This document shows, piece by piece, positions 11,221 through 21,067 of a DNA stretch of 64,000 nt (position 1 is its first letter; every line of letters begins with the position of its first letter). Under the pieces are notes generated by a model that had not been told where the DNA came from, did not search any database, and was given only the letters and a program-made list of their open reading frames with translations. A program made the position numbers and the translations under genes. The stretch is from Carnegiea gigantea. Taxonomy: Eukaryota; Streptophyta; Magnoliopsida; Caryophyllales; Cactaceae. Location: assembly GCA_029747015.1 (NCBI GenBank), contig JAKOGI010000109.1, positions 496,001 through 560,000 of the forward strand, given 5' to 3'.

Positions 11221-11421
11221 CGTACCTTTTTCGGTCTTTTAGCTAAGATCAAGTGTAGTATTTGTTTTTATTGGTTTAATATCTGATATGCAGGTTATTG
11301 ATCTACAATGATATTAAATTAATTTTTTGAAGGGAGAAGGGTCCATCACAGCAGCTTGCTGCTGAGGCCCTTGAGCGTTGCTCATGGCTTGCTCTACTAC
11401 ATGGGCCTGGTGCACCCCACC
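11221..11421 (+). ncRNA. U2 snRNA-like gene, copy 1 (diverged)
   Basis: The 201-nt sequence follows plant U2 from TACCTTTTTCGG to GCACCCCACC. The GTGTAGTAT branch-site recognition segment is intact. The Sm-type run AATTTTTTGA and the CAGCAGCTTGCTGCTG hairpin are present. Relative to copy 2 it has more changes (TCGGTCTTTTAGC for TCGGCCTTTTGGC, GAAGGGAGAAGGG for GAGGGGGGAGGG). Several changes in stem IIb are compensatory or G-U wobbles. U2 pairs with the intron branch site. It is either a variant gene or an ageing pseudogene. Confidence 0.82.
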
Positions 11422-12295
11422 AATTATCACATAATTTTTGATGATTGCTGTCAGTTGGATAAGTTATATGCTACATTTCATGTTATGGTCATTCTTGGGT
11501 TTGTTTGAAGAGGAATTGAGAAGGTATGCTTTAATGGTTGATCCAGCACATTCTGACTCATTCACCCCCCCCCGGGGCAAATATGAGGTTTTGTAAAGCT
11601 TGCTATAACTGTAATACGATTTTGCACTGGCCTTTATGTTTTTCTTCAGTGGATGAGATATCCTATAGTTAAATGTGAATCGGCTGAGAGTTGCTTTTCT
11701 AATCAGCTGTGTTACTGCCCACTTTAACAGGTTACAAAGTGTCATGGTGATTGTGGAGATTCACTTGCTTTCTGAAGGGTACAAACTTGCAGAGAGGTGT
11801 TCGAGTTCAGTTATCAGGCCCCCCCCCCCCCCCAAGGCAGGTGGGGGCTGCATACGTGTTAGATATGTGTGTGAAGAACTGCATAATGGATAGGTCTCTT
11901 GTCATAATTGTCTTTCTATAAAGTTCTGATGTGTAAGGTTGGCAACTGATCATTTCATCACGCTGGGGTTTGGTGGCAATATATTTTCTACCGCTGCATG
12001 TTTCTTCTGTTTAATATGCTACTTCTGCTTCAATAGAACTGGAATGATATATACCTGCTTCAGGAGGACATCCATATAGGTACAATTTTTGTTAAGTGTG
12101 TTACTTCTTATTTCTGCACGTGAATTCTGATTGACTGAGGGCGCTTGAGATACTTCCCAACACGGCTATTTTCTGCTCCTATATACCGCTGTGCAGTATT
12201 TACTTTTGCTTTTGTTATAGATGTAGATGCCATGCTATATCTCCAACTTTCGACAGATCATTCTGTCATTCTAGGGTATTTAATGTCAATTTCGT

Positions 12296-12348
12296 CTCCC
12301 GCATCGAAAGGCAAAAAAGACGAGGCTGAGATGGCGAAGACATAAATA
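12296..12348 (+). promoter_or_regulatory. Pol II snRNA promoter of U2 copy 2
   Basis: CTCCCGCATCG at 12296-12306 and ATAAATA at 12342-12348, 35 bp apart and 31 bp before the RNA start. It is identical in layout to the promoter of copy 1 because both belong to the tandem duplication. Confidence 0.65.
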
Positions 12349-12372
12349 GAGGTATGTGAGAGTAAACAAAGC

Positions 12373-12571
12373 ATATTTTTCTCGGCCTTTTGGCTAAGAT
12401 CAAGTGTAGTATCTGTTTTTTTCAGTTTAATATCTGATATGCGGGTTATTGACCCACAATGATATTAAGTTAATTTTTTGAGGGGGGAGGGTCCATCACA
12501 GCAGCTTGCTGCTGAGGCCCTTCAGCGTCGCCCATGTCTTGCATTACTGCAGGGGCCTGGCGCACCCCACC
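12373..12571 (+). ncRNA. U2 snRNA gene, copy 2 (better conserved)
   Basis: The 199-nt sequence matches plant U2 closely. CTCGGCCTTTTGGCTAAGAT and the AAGTGTAGTATCTGTT block, which pairs with U6 and the branch site, are intact. The CAGTTTAATATCTGATATG block, the Sm-region run AATTTTTTGAGG and the 3' stem-loops ending GGCGCACCCCACC are all present. The 5' end reads ATATTTTTCTCGG instead of ATACCTTTCTCGG. Stem IIb shows a C:G to U:A double change. Of the snRNA copies here this is the most likely to make a usable RNA. Confidence 0.88.
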
Positions 12572-12690
12572 AAACTATCACATAATTTGTGATGATTGCC
12601 TTCAGTTGGATAAGTTGTATGCCACATTCCACGTCATGGTCATTCTTGGGTTTATTTGGAAAGAAATTGAGAAGGTACGCTTTAATGGTA

Positions 12691-13050
12691 CTAACTAATA
12701 AAGGGAATCAGTGGAAAACCTTGAAGGATTCTCATTTTGCTGGTTTCCTAGGATATGCACATTCTGACTTGCATGTTTTTGTGCTTATTTTGGAACAACA
12801 GTATGTTTTGGTAATTCATTATGCAGTGGGATGGGTAGGAGGTGGTCTGAATCCTATTTTGGAAATAGGTGAAAGGTGCTTCCTTGATTTGTTCTAGGTA
12901 ACAAAAATTTGTGCAGAAGGGTTTACTGGAGGATATGTTGAGATGAATGGGCCTCTTGCTAGCCTAAGATCAGTTGGCTTTTATGCCTAGTTCATTTGTG
13001 TGGTAACCAGGTCAGAGCACTTGGATATGTGTGGAGTATTGTTAAGCATC
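12691..13050. other. Spacer between U2 copy 2 and U6 copy 2
   Basis: Nothing recognisable beyond short frames. The segment is not part of the 1.1-kb duplication. Confidence 0.35.
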
Positions 13051-13051
13051 T

Positions 13052-13095
13052 ATCCTATATCTGAGTTTTCTGGAAGAATTGTTCATTTTATATGG
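13052..13095 (+). promoter_or_regulatory. Remnant U6-type promoter of U6 copy 2
   Basis: ATCCTATATCT (13052-13062) matches the USE at 8 of 11 positions, and TTTATATG (13087 on) is TATA-like. The gap is again 24 bp and the TATA box is about 30 bp before the U6 homology. The correct spacing despite decayed bases supports descent from a real U6 promoter. Confidence 0.5.
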
Positions 13096-13115
13096 AGGGG
13101 AATAGTAGTTTGGTA

Positions 13116-13217
13116 ATCTCCTTGGATATGTGCGATAACATTGGAATGATGCAGTGGAGATTAGCATGGCCCCTGCACAAGGATGACACACAAACTGAGA
13201 AACGGTCCAGTTTTTTT
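13116..13217 (+). pseudogene. U6 snRNA pseudogene, full length
   Basis: The match to U6 begins near 13116 and runs through CGATAACATTGGAAT, ATTAGCATGGCCCCTGC and AAGGATGACAC to GGTCCAGTTTTTTT. The T7 run at 13211-13217 is a Pol III terminator. The essential ACAGAGA box reads GCAGTGGA and the 5' stem-loop is degraded, so a functional spliceosomal U6 is unlikely. Unlike copy 1 it keeps the 5' part of the RNA. Confidence 0.82.
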
Positions 13218-14461
13218 AAAACTCTTCTTTTCTTCTCTTTTTGGGTTTCCTGTAAGATTTTTTTGGTGAAGAGAGGGAGGGTGTGCTTGCGAAGTGAGTC
13301 TGCCATAGTTTCTTTTGAGTTTCTTTTTGGTGAGGCGACAGAAGTGTTTGTGACATTGTGAGTTTGCTAGTTGCAGAACTATTGTTTTAAGTAATGCAAG
13401 AACATTGATGTACGGGTAATCCTTAGAGGTTGGGTGTTTTGGCTTATGTTGATCCCGTACCTCAGGGCAATGAGTTGATCCAGCAATGCATAAGGCACCA
13501 GAACTCTAAAGACTTTTCTGATGAGGCTGGACTCTGACTGAAGAGGTATACAGAACTTGCTATCTACCGCTGCTTTCTTGTGCCATAAATCCATATTCAT
13601 ACACTCCGTCATGACGACTGAGGCAAGTCATCTCCATGCTTTGATTGTATCATGAAAAAGTGGTCTAACCGATGCTCATAAGCACCTCAGAATTAGGATG
13701 AATTGTGAGTTGGCTTGAACTGATGCCATCTCCATGCTTTGATTGTATCATCTTTTGTGGCATTATTTTTATTCTCTGGTAGCCGTCTGGATTATACATG
13801 ATATTTGTTTTCCTCGTCTGTGCTATACTGCTATTAACCCTGGACGAGATCATAGTTTTTGATTTACACTGAAGTATATTATGGTGTATAAGTCTGTGAG
13901 ACTTTTGAGACCTTTCATGCGCATTGCTGAGTTAGATTTGTCTGAACCCACTTCACCATAAACCTCTGCTAGAAAAAGGCGCGTGTTTGAAGCAGTGGAA
14001 GCGACGGAGTTCTCTGAGATGATTTCCATACAAGTTTTGGACATGAACTTTGCCATATCATGACATCGTGGCGTTCCGTGACATGTATGGCGTTCCCACG
14101 TGCCAAGTTTAGCACGTCATAGGCCATGGCTGAGGCCTGATTGTGCCAAGAGAGAGCTACTTCCTTCTCTGTTTTGTCCTTTCAGTCATAATGTACAGTG
14201 TGCTTTGAATGACTTCCCTCTTTCGTTCTTACATCCTAACTTTGAGCTTTGAATGTCCCTATCATCATAGCAGACTCTGGATGAAACATTTCTTGCTACA
14301 AGAATCTAATTTTTGTTTTCATGATAGTCCGGCTGCAAGCCTGATTGTTTTCCTTAACAAAATGGAACATTGTTCTTTAACCTAAAACCTTGCCCCACAC
14401 ATTGACTTCTGAGTTCTGAGTATCTATTTGCTGGAAGCATGTAAAAAACTTGTTTCATTTT
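13218..14461. other. Spacer between U6 copy 2 and U1 copy 2
   Basis: No gene is supported. A short repeat, ATCTCCATGCTTTGATTGTATCAT, occurs at about 13630 and again at about 13728. A C-rich to A-rich transition and short frames are not informative. Confidence 0.35.
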
Positions 14462-14585
14462 CTCCTCTACAGTTTTGAGATTATGAAAGTTACAACTGAA
14501 ATTGGGACAACAGTTTTGAGATTATGAAAGTTATAACTGAAGTTGGAATAGCAGTTTTGAAATTATGAAAGTTATAACTGAAATT
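14462..14585. repeat. Three tandem 41-bp repeats at the 3' side of U1 copy 2
   Basis: The unit beginning GTTTTGAGATTATGAAAGTT occurs three times with few mismatches. Each unit contains TTATAACTGAAATTGG, which read on the minus strand is the sequence directly after the U1 3' end (CCAATTTCAGTTATAA). The same sequence follows U1 copy 1 only once. Confidence 0.8.
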
Positions 14586-14589
14586 GGAA

Positions 14590-14663
14590 TAGGGGCTGCG
14601 CAAATGTAGGCCCCTACTGCCATAAATTATGACGTACGCTCTCCCATTTTGAAGAGACGTTAG
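14590..14663 (-). pseudogene. U1 snRNA copy 2, 3' half
   Basis: On the minus strand this is the second half of a U1 gene: the GGGAGAGCGTACGTCATAAT segment, Sm site AATTTATGG (consensus AATTTGTGG) and the terminal stem ending GCGCAGCCCC. It is cut at 14663 by the 12.6-kb insertion; the 5' half resumes at 27279. The final 8 bp GACGTTAG are the left target duplication. Confidence 0.85.
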
Positions 14664-14799
14664 TAGGGGTGTTCATTTCTCAGTCTTAGGACCGGATCGA
14701 AGAAAAGCTTTTTTGTTTTATATGTAAAGATTACGTTATAGTCTTGTGGAATTGCAATTCTTTTGCAACTTACCTTAAGGTGTTAGGTTCAATCATTCT

Positions 14800-15150
14800 T
14801 CTTCATCAGCACCCTATGTTATTTGAGAATCATTAACGTTCATATTTGGTTGCATCCAAACTATGTATTCAAAAGTTACTTTTAAAAGAGCAATATTATC
14901 TTTTAATAAATTTATAGTTATGGGATGAACTTGTTTGGGTATAGTTGATAAATAATTTAATCTGTTTTTATAGTGATTTACATGTTTTGTCTAATTCTTC
15001 TAGGAGTTAAATCAAAAGATTTGGTAAATTAAAACTTTATCATGCTAAATAGTTACCATCTTTATCTACCTTAGAGTTCGATTGTAATTTGTTTTTATAT
15101 AAAGTCATGGTTTATGAATGACCCTATCCTTGTAAATACTTTGTTCAAGG
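14800..15150 (-). pseudogene. Start of caulimovirid ORF1, left copy (decayed)
   Basis: This region is the inverted counterpart of the 26812-27087 frame and follows the primer-binding site on the minus strand. Stops and small deletions break it. Function unknown; in the family the first ORF after the leader usually encodes structural or movement proteins. Confidence 0.55.
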
Positions 15151-15153
15151 TTT

Positions 15154-15167
15154 AGGCTCTGATACCA
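15154..15167 (-). promoter_or_regulatory. tRNA-Met primer-binding site, left copy
   Basis: The minus strand reads TGGTATCAGAGCCT, the 12-nt complement of the initiator tRNA-Met 3' end plus CT, where caulimovirid minus-strand DNA synthesis begins. It lies between the viral leader and ORF1 as expected. Confidence 0.85.
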
Positions 15168-15511
15168 TTTAATAGTGAGTCGAGTGGTTTTTATGAAAAA
15201 AGCGGTAAAACCATTGGTTGAATTAGTTAGGTGATTCACATAAAGAGATCTATCAAATTTTAACAACGGTACTCGGATACTAGATTATCAAATGAAACTT
15301 TAAACTTAATGTTAGATAATCCTATTAAAACAAGATAGAATCAAAGAAATTGTACCTTTAAGAGTTGGATCTGTCTTACTCCACCCTAACGCGAGATTTA
15401 CCTACTCGTTCAGACCTTCTCCTTGATCTTGATAGTACTTTCTCTTTGATCAGAGTTGTAATAACAGAATTATAGACACAAAGTTTTGAGAAAAGATTTC
15501 TCTTTTATTTC

Positions 15512-17219
15512 TGTAACGGCCCAGGCATCCCGACACCGAGGTATTGTCCGCTTTGGGGACTGAAAGGTGCCCCTGCACGGTTTTGTCCTTCGGCTGACGG
15601 GCGTTTGCTGTAACGGCCTAGACATCCTGACACCGAGGTATTATCCGCTTTGGGGATTGAAAGGTGCCCCTGCACGATTTTATCGTTCGGCTAACAGGCG
15701 TTTAAGCCTATCACCAAAAGGCGCTTCGATGTGTTGAGGTATCTCCACCCTTATAAAGGGTGATGCGTTTTCCTCAACCACCGAGGTGGGACATCCGTAG
15801 CCTCCCTCCCCCCCGTAAGAGGGCCCAACGTCCTCGCTGGAACATCGGTCCGGGAACCTGCTCTGATACCAGCTGTAACGGCCCAGGCATCCCGACACCG
15901 AGGGAGGACTGAAAGGTGTCCGTGCACGGTTTTGTCCTTCGACTAACGAGCGTTTGCTGTAGCGGCCTAGGCATTCCGACACCGAGGTATTGTCCGCTTT
16001 GAGGACTGAAAGGTGCCCCTGCATGGTTTTGTCCTTCGGCTATCTTATATTAAGTTTTATTGCTGAGAAACATATGAGTTTTTGAAGAGCACAGGCAATG
16101 TACGTACCTGGCCTTAAGATTCTCTCCCTTTTATAATGAAAACGTGCATTGGCAGCTTGAAGCGACAAAGGTGACCTCATTCCTGCTTCGAATATGTTAT
16201 TTTTGAAATTAGTGCGAGATTAAGAAATTTTGTTAAATGCTATAACTGACTGATTAAATTATTTAAATTTCCTCGATCTGGCTTTTAATTGTTCGTGCAA
16301 TCCTCTAAACTTCGTCTGCATCAGTTCCTGTAGTGATGCAAATGAATTTCCAGTGACCTTGGTCAATTAATATTAGACCCTCTTGTCACATCTTATTGTA
16401 TAATTTAGCATCCTTGTTGACATCATTGGTTACTACCTAAAGTTAGACACTTCTTATCATGCAATAACATAAATTAATTTGCAATTCATTCCCACTCACA
16501 TTAAGTCTTGCAAACTATTTAATCGGTGCAGCAATATTTCATTACATATCTTGTCTCTTGTTGAATTTTTCAGGACATTCATTTTTGTCGGAAACCTTTG
16601 TCATTAAGATGAGTTGTCCTCTCTTGCTTTCACTCATCTCCTTTACTCAGCTTGCCTTTGCGATCATTATTTTATTAGTAACGTGATCTTTCGTGATCAT
16701 AACATCCCATCATTATATATGTTGCTATTTTACTATTAGTCTGGTTTTGGATGTCTGCATAACTTTTTGGTTCTTATGTAACCAATGATTGAAACTATCT
16801 TACTCTTATTGCCTGCCATTCTTAAATTGTCTACGCTTATAGTTATCTTCACTCCATCTACCTCACAGTAATATTTGAATTACTTATCATTCTGAAATCT
16901 ATCATCTGTCCTTTCTATTAAAATCCCTAGCAATGATTTTTAATACTTTTAGTCATTAACCCATTTTTCCCATAATCATTTTAACTGACGTATTGGACTC
17001 GTTTCCTTGCCACTATACCCCGTTTCCAGACGGCTGTCCCATATCGGTGGTTGAGGAGAACGCACCACCCTTTATAAGGGTGGGGATACCTCAACACATC
17101 GAGGCGCTTTTTGGCGAAAGGCTTAAACGCCCGTTAGCCGAAGGACAAAACCGTGCAGGGGCACCTTTCAGTCCCCAAAGCGGATAATACCTCGGTGTCG
17201 GGATGCCTGAGCCGTTACA
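15512..17219. mobile_element. Retroelement-like insertion with TGTAACGGC inverted ends
   Basis: It starts TGTAACGGCCCAGGC and ends GCCTGAGCCGTTACA, with 5-bp target duplications ATTTC at 15507-15511 and 17220-17224. The end sequence recurs inside (15615, 15874 and a relic at 15958), and the right-hand copy is inverted. At 15860-15871 the minus strand reads TGGTATCAGAGC two bases after a TTACA terminus, the arrangement of an LTR followed by a primer-binding site. No gag or pol is seen; 16050-16985 is AT-rich and unrecognised. I read it as an LTR-derived, rearranged element. The right arm of the host inverted repeat lacks it, so it arrived after the arms were formed. Confidence 0.65.
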
Positions 17220-17265
17220 ATTTCATTGATAATTGCCTGAGCCGTTACAATTTCATTGATAATTG
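17206..17265. repeat. Two 30-bp direct repeats at the insertion's right junction
   Basis: The unit CCTGAGCCGTTACAATTTCATT plus eight bases occurs twice without a gap (17206-17235 and 17236-17265). It spans the element end and the target site, so it formed after insertion. Confidence 0.85.
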
Positions 17266-17363
17266 TTCTCCTTTTCCTAAAGGGAGGAAATCAGAACATT
17301 TTTAGAGGGATATTGTACAGCGGAAAATTTCTTCTTACAAATGTTGATGCTAAAATCAGCTAA

Positions 17364-17374
17364 CTTATTTATAG
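17364..17374 (-). promoter_or_regulatory. Caulimovirid promoter TATA box, left copy
   Basis: On the minus strand CTATAAATAAG lies downstream of a GCTTATGTCATAGCGCACC block and after the last ORF, the position of the single caulimovirid pregenomic promoter. The right copy has the same block at about 26210-26255. Confidence 0.65.
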
Positions 17375-17579
17375 AAGAAGGGGTGCGCTATGACATAAGC
17401 GCTTACATCATAGGGAATCTTAAAAGATAAGATTTTCTGGCTAAAAGATAAGCTTTGTAGATAAGGCTTCACTGTTCTTGATAAGGCTGCTTCATGTTCC
17501 TTGTCGTGTTGTGTCGGTAGAGATAAGAGTTGATAATGTTGTGGCCCCTTGTGTCGTCACATGATGACTAGGTGAGACA

Positions 17580-17915
17580 AATCTGCTTCTGTGCCTTGTC
17601 TTACTCTGCTTTATAAAGTTCAGCAAATTTGGTGCGTACAACTGGGCTGCCTAGAAATTTCTTGGGCTCCAGTGCATAGCTAAAGTCAAAAAGTTGTTCA
17701 TCGACTGAGATGTTTTCAGCTTCTTCAATAGTGACTAGAATGAGATTTTTATCAGAGTATAGAGTTTTGGCTCCTTTAGTCATTAAACGCCCGCTTTGGC
17801 ATTTGATGGTGAGAGCGCCTGTTGAACGTCTATAATTGATTCATCCTTTGTCAAAATGAGGAGTTTTGTAGTGTTTATTTTTCTCTGCTATAATGGTAGG
17901 AAGTTTTGTAGTTGA
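17580..17915 (-). pseudogene. C-terminal remnant of the downstream caulimovirid ORF
   Basis: A 60-residue open frame (17601-17783) containing SDKNLILVTIEEAENISVDE continues, in broken frame, the ORF at 17916-18677. The same tail is preserved at 25826-26041 in the right copy, so it belonged to the virus. No family is recognised. Confidence 0.55.
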
Positions 17916-18677
17916 TCATGTTCTTGTAACATAAGTAATTTCAACTAAATGAATGGAATGGTAAATAGTATCTTCATGCTTTTCAGGAGAGATAGTAAAG
18001 ATTCGAAGGCAAATATGTCCTTGGCTGAATTGCTTAATAGCATGTTTAAAGTTGGCTGGGAAATTTTTTAGTTCAATGAGACTGCTTGGGTAAAGATAAT
18101 TTAAATAGCCATAAGTAAAGAGTTCAGAAATGATATCAGGGTTGACTCTGGTGAAAGCAAGGATTCTGGGAAAAAGAGAGTCCCTTGGATTATAGTAGAG
18201 TTCAGGTAAACCAGAGATCTTCTGATAAGCCAGCACAGTCGTTTCATAATAGTTCTTGTAAAAAGAGTCCGATAGATCAAGAGTTCGCATGCCAGTGTTT
18301 TGAATAACTGGTCTTGAAGCTAATAATTTAGCTTTTAATTGTTGCTTCTCTTTCTCTTCTTCAGAGAGGGAGTTTGAAACATTTTCCTGATTTGGTCGAA
18401 ATGAGAGTTCAGAGTAGACTTTAGTCAAATCCGCCTTGGAAGAGTTCAAAGAGTTCAACTTGAACTGTTCAATAGTTCGATGGAAATATGTTATTAGTTC
18501 TCGAACTTTTCCAAGATCAGCTCTGAGATCTTCAACAATTTCTTTGTTAACTTCAATTTTTTCATTAACAGTTTCATAGTCTTCGTTAACATTTATAAGA
18601 ATGTCTTCAAAGTTCTGGATTAGCTGGGTGCTGTTCACTTGTTCCATTGGTGCTTTGTCTTTGTCCGTTGAACTCAT
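17916..18677 (-). pseudogene. Caulimovirid ORF after RNase H (transactivator position)
   Basis: A 253-residue frame starting MSSTDKDKAPMEQ overlaps the RNase H frame by 71 bp, as short overlaps between viral ORFs do. An N-terminal charged, probably coiled-coil part (about residues 10-90) is followed by a globular part with LDLSDSFYKNYYE and RILAFTRVNPD. In caulimovirids with this gene order the ORF in this position encodes the translation transactivator/inclusion-body protein, but I see no decisive motif, so the assignment rests on position. It is the longest open ORF of the integrated copy. Confidence 0.6.
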
Positions 18678-19107
18678 GTTCTCTTATTAAATAATATGCA
18701 ATAAAGTTGTTCTTCCTTGCAACATGCTCATATACGGCATTAAACTGAGATAAAAATAGCCGCCAACGATGTAATTTACGCATGTGAAGTCCATTGTCTA
18801 AAGCTTGTTTTACAAAGGTAGTTGCTGCTTGAGTATCTGTTAATACTTTAAATGGCTTTGGTAATAAAAAGAGTCTCCATTTAGTAATTTCTCTAATAAT
18901 GGCTAATAGTTTCTTTTCCATAGTATTATAATTTTCTTTACGTTCAGAAAAAGTTTCACTGTGATCACCACAAATTTTATTTAAATATGTCTTTAAAACT
19001 GCTGCCCATGTTTTGTCAGATGCGTCTGTTTGAAGAATTAAATTATCTTCAGGTTTTGGAAGTCTAAGACTGGGAAGTTGTTGACATCCTTCCTTTAATT
19101 TTTTCAC
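18607..19107 (-). pseudogene. Caulimovirid RNase H domain
   Basis: A 166-residue frame with LQTDASDKTWAAVL (first catalytic Asp), ENYNTMEKKLLAI (catalytic Glu) and LTDTQAATTFV (third acidic position), then KLHRWRLFLSQF. This is the caulimovirid/Ty3 type of RNase H, which removes pregenomic RNA during reverse transcription. It lies downstream of the RT but in a separated frame: about 130 bp between 19107 and 19234 carry stops. Confidence 0.8.
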
Positions 19108-19233
19108 AATTTCTGTATGTTTTTCTGTCCAACCAAGAGTATTGTTTTATCTGAGTAGGCTTTGCAAATCTTTTTTCTTCTTTGCTTAGTCTGGTATATA
19201 AGAACTAGCATAGTTTAATAGTCCTAAGAAACC

Positions 19234-19923
19234 TTAAATTTGTTTCTTTGTTCGCAGTTGGTCTGGATATTCCATGATTTTTCTAGAGATATGAGGTCGT
19301 AAGCTGATTCCATTTGTGCCAACTTCAAATCCTAAGAATTTAATTTTCTCTTTTTCAATTACAGCTTTTTTCTCACTTAGGCAAATGTCTTCTTTAATAA
19401 CTGTTTCCAGAAATGTGTTGAAATGTACTTGATGTTCTTCAAGAGTGTCTGAACTTATTAAAATGTCATCTACATAGACTACAAGAAAACTGTTAAGGTG
19501 TTTAAAGGCATTGTCCATTTTTCGTTGAAAAATTTTTGCTGCATTTTTTAGTCCAAATGGCATAACAACCCATTCATAAAATCCTTGAGGTGTACTAAAA
19601 CCTGTATATTTAATACTTGTTTCTTTCATTTTAATTTGTCAAAAGCCAGATTTGCAGTCAAATTTTGAGAAGAATTTTTTGTTTTTTACAAGGTTAATTA
19701 ATACTTCTTTGTTGGGTAAGAAATAGTTATATATTTTTGTAAACTGATTTAGTTTTTTATAATTGATAACCATTCGGGTTTTGCCTCTTCGTCTTTCTGC
19801 TTCGTTAATTACCATAAAGGCTGGTGAAGAGTCTGCTCCATTGGATGGTCTAATTAGTCCTTTTTCAAGTTGTTCTTTTATTTGTATTAAAAATTCCTTG
19901 ATATCTTCTTCAGAGTATAACAT
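19234..19923 (-). pseudogene. Caulimovirid reverse transcriptase, one internal stop
   Basis: Two frames in the same phase (19639-19923 and 19234-19629) are separated by a stop after FSKFDCKSGF. Together they hold the RT fingers (RMVINYKKLN), the palm (PFGLKNA, then catalytic YVDDILI near 19470) and LGFEVGTNG. The conserved Asp of motif A (FDCKSG) is present. The polymerase copies pregenomic RNA into DNA. The stop and the later frame break inactivate it. Confidence 0.88.
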
Positions 19924-19992
19924 TGGTTTTTCTTTGATATAAATTTTCTGTGTTAGTTCTATCTTAGCTCGAAGATGTTCAGGTTTTCAAAA

Positions 19993-20541
19993 CTACAATA
20001 GATTTTCAGAACAAATTCGTTTGAGTTTTGCTAAAAGGTCATCTTTTTTGATTATATGAACTATAAAAGTAGGTTTTTGTGTTTGCATTTGTAGTGCAAT
20101 TTGTTCATAACCATGTCCACTATGCTTCGCGCGCACTCTGTAGGGTTGTTTTAGAGTGGGAATTTTTAAAGTGTGACCACATTTGGTAGTTAAGTAAACA
20201 GTATAAGGAGTTTGTGTAAACTTAGCAAACTGTTTTAAGAAATCATTGCCTAATAAAATATCATAACCAGAGTTATATTGTAATACTGTGGGTATTGTCA
20301 GGATTTTGTTTCCCAGAATAATGGAAACATTGTTCTGAACTAAATCCAAATAGGTAGGAATAGGATGGACACCTTTGATTATAATTTTACGATCATTTAG
20401 GAGCTTATCCCATTGTGGAAGTAAAAAGTCTTGAAAGAAAGTTACTTCGGATCCTGTGTCAATCAAAGCAGTGGTAGTAATATCTAAGTCTTTGATAGTT
20501 ATATCTATGTAAGTAAGAATAGGTATTTCAAGTTGCTTCAT
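19993..20541 (-). pseudogene. Caulimovirid aspartic protease
   Basis: A 182-residue frame with TTTALIDTGSEVTFF, the D-T-G active-site motif of a retropepsin, followed by a hydrophobic ILLGNDFL block typical of the family. It would cut the viral polyprotein. It is open over its length but separated by stops from the RT, which normally follows in the same polyprotein. Confidence 0.75.
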
Positions 20542-20585
20542 AAGTGTTCAAAAATGATGGTAGTGTGTTGATTTAAAAGGGTGAT

Positions 20586-20819
20586 CTAAGTAGGACGAAT
20601 CTCATAGTTGGCATATTGAACAAGAAAATTCATTCCTAAGAGTACATGGTGGAATTCGTTTTTAATTGAATGATCGATATAGCAATCAAATTCCAATAGT
20701 GTAGACTGAGGAGTTTTCATCATGATTCGAGAGATTTGATTTACAGTTGCTTTCTGACCATTGTAGGTAACAAGGTTATATTCCGATGTTGTTGAGACTG
20801 CGATGCGTAAGGTATACAA
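20586..20819 (-). pseudogene. Small caulimovirid fragment before the protease
   Basis: A 77-residue frame ending in HHVLLGMNFLVQYANYEIRPT. The LLGMNFL motif resembles the ILLGNDFL block of the neighbouring protease, which suggests a duplicated or degenerate protease-like fold without a visible DTG. Function unknown. Confidence 0.4.
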
Positions 20820-21067
20820 TGATTTTGTGATGCTCCTGTATCTATAAGGATTTTATTAGAGATCCATGTTTATCCATTAAAATAGTCCAATTTTACCTTG
20901 TAGGTGCTAGTAAGCTTAGTTGTTAATAATGGAGGTGTAAACCTGGATATAGTTGCTGTACTATAACTTCATGTTAAAACAGGTTGATTGGCTACTCTTA
21001 TTCCTTTTTTAGTATAAGAAAGCTTAGGTGCTTGATAGCTAGTTGATGCTTCATTTTCTTCAACTAA

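Larger units (their letters stand above)
10440..12690 (+). repeat. 1.1-kb tandem duplication, each unit carrying a U2 gene
   Basis: Unit 1 (about 10440-11545) and unit 2 (about 11563-12690) are collinear over nearly their full length. Each starts near a C-run and TATGAGGTTTTGT, runs through a conserved upstream region, and includes the same USE/TATA promoter, a U2 gene and about 120 bp downstream ending AGAAGGTAYGCTTTAATGG. Divergence is modest upstream but clear inside the RNA genes. The duplication explains the two U2 copies. Confidence 0.9.

Noticed and set aside
10994..12345. A 66-codon frame (MRYFPTQLF...) nearly identical in both U2 repeat units
   Set aside because: It covers the U2 promoters, including the USE, and stops just before the RNA starts. 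Its conservation is explained by the tandem duplication, and the codon pattern is not protein-like.
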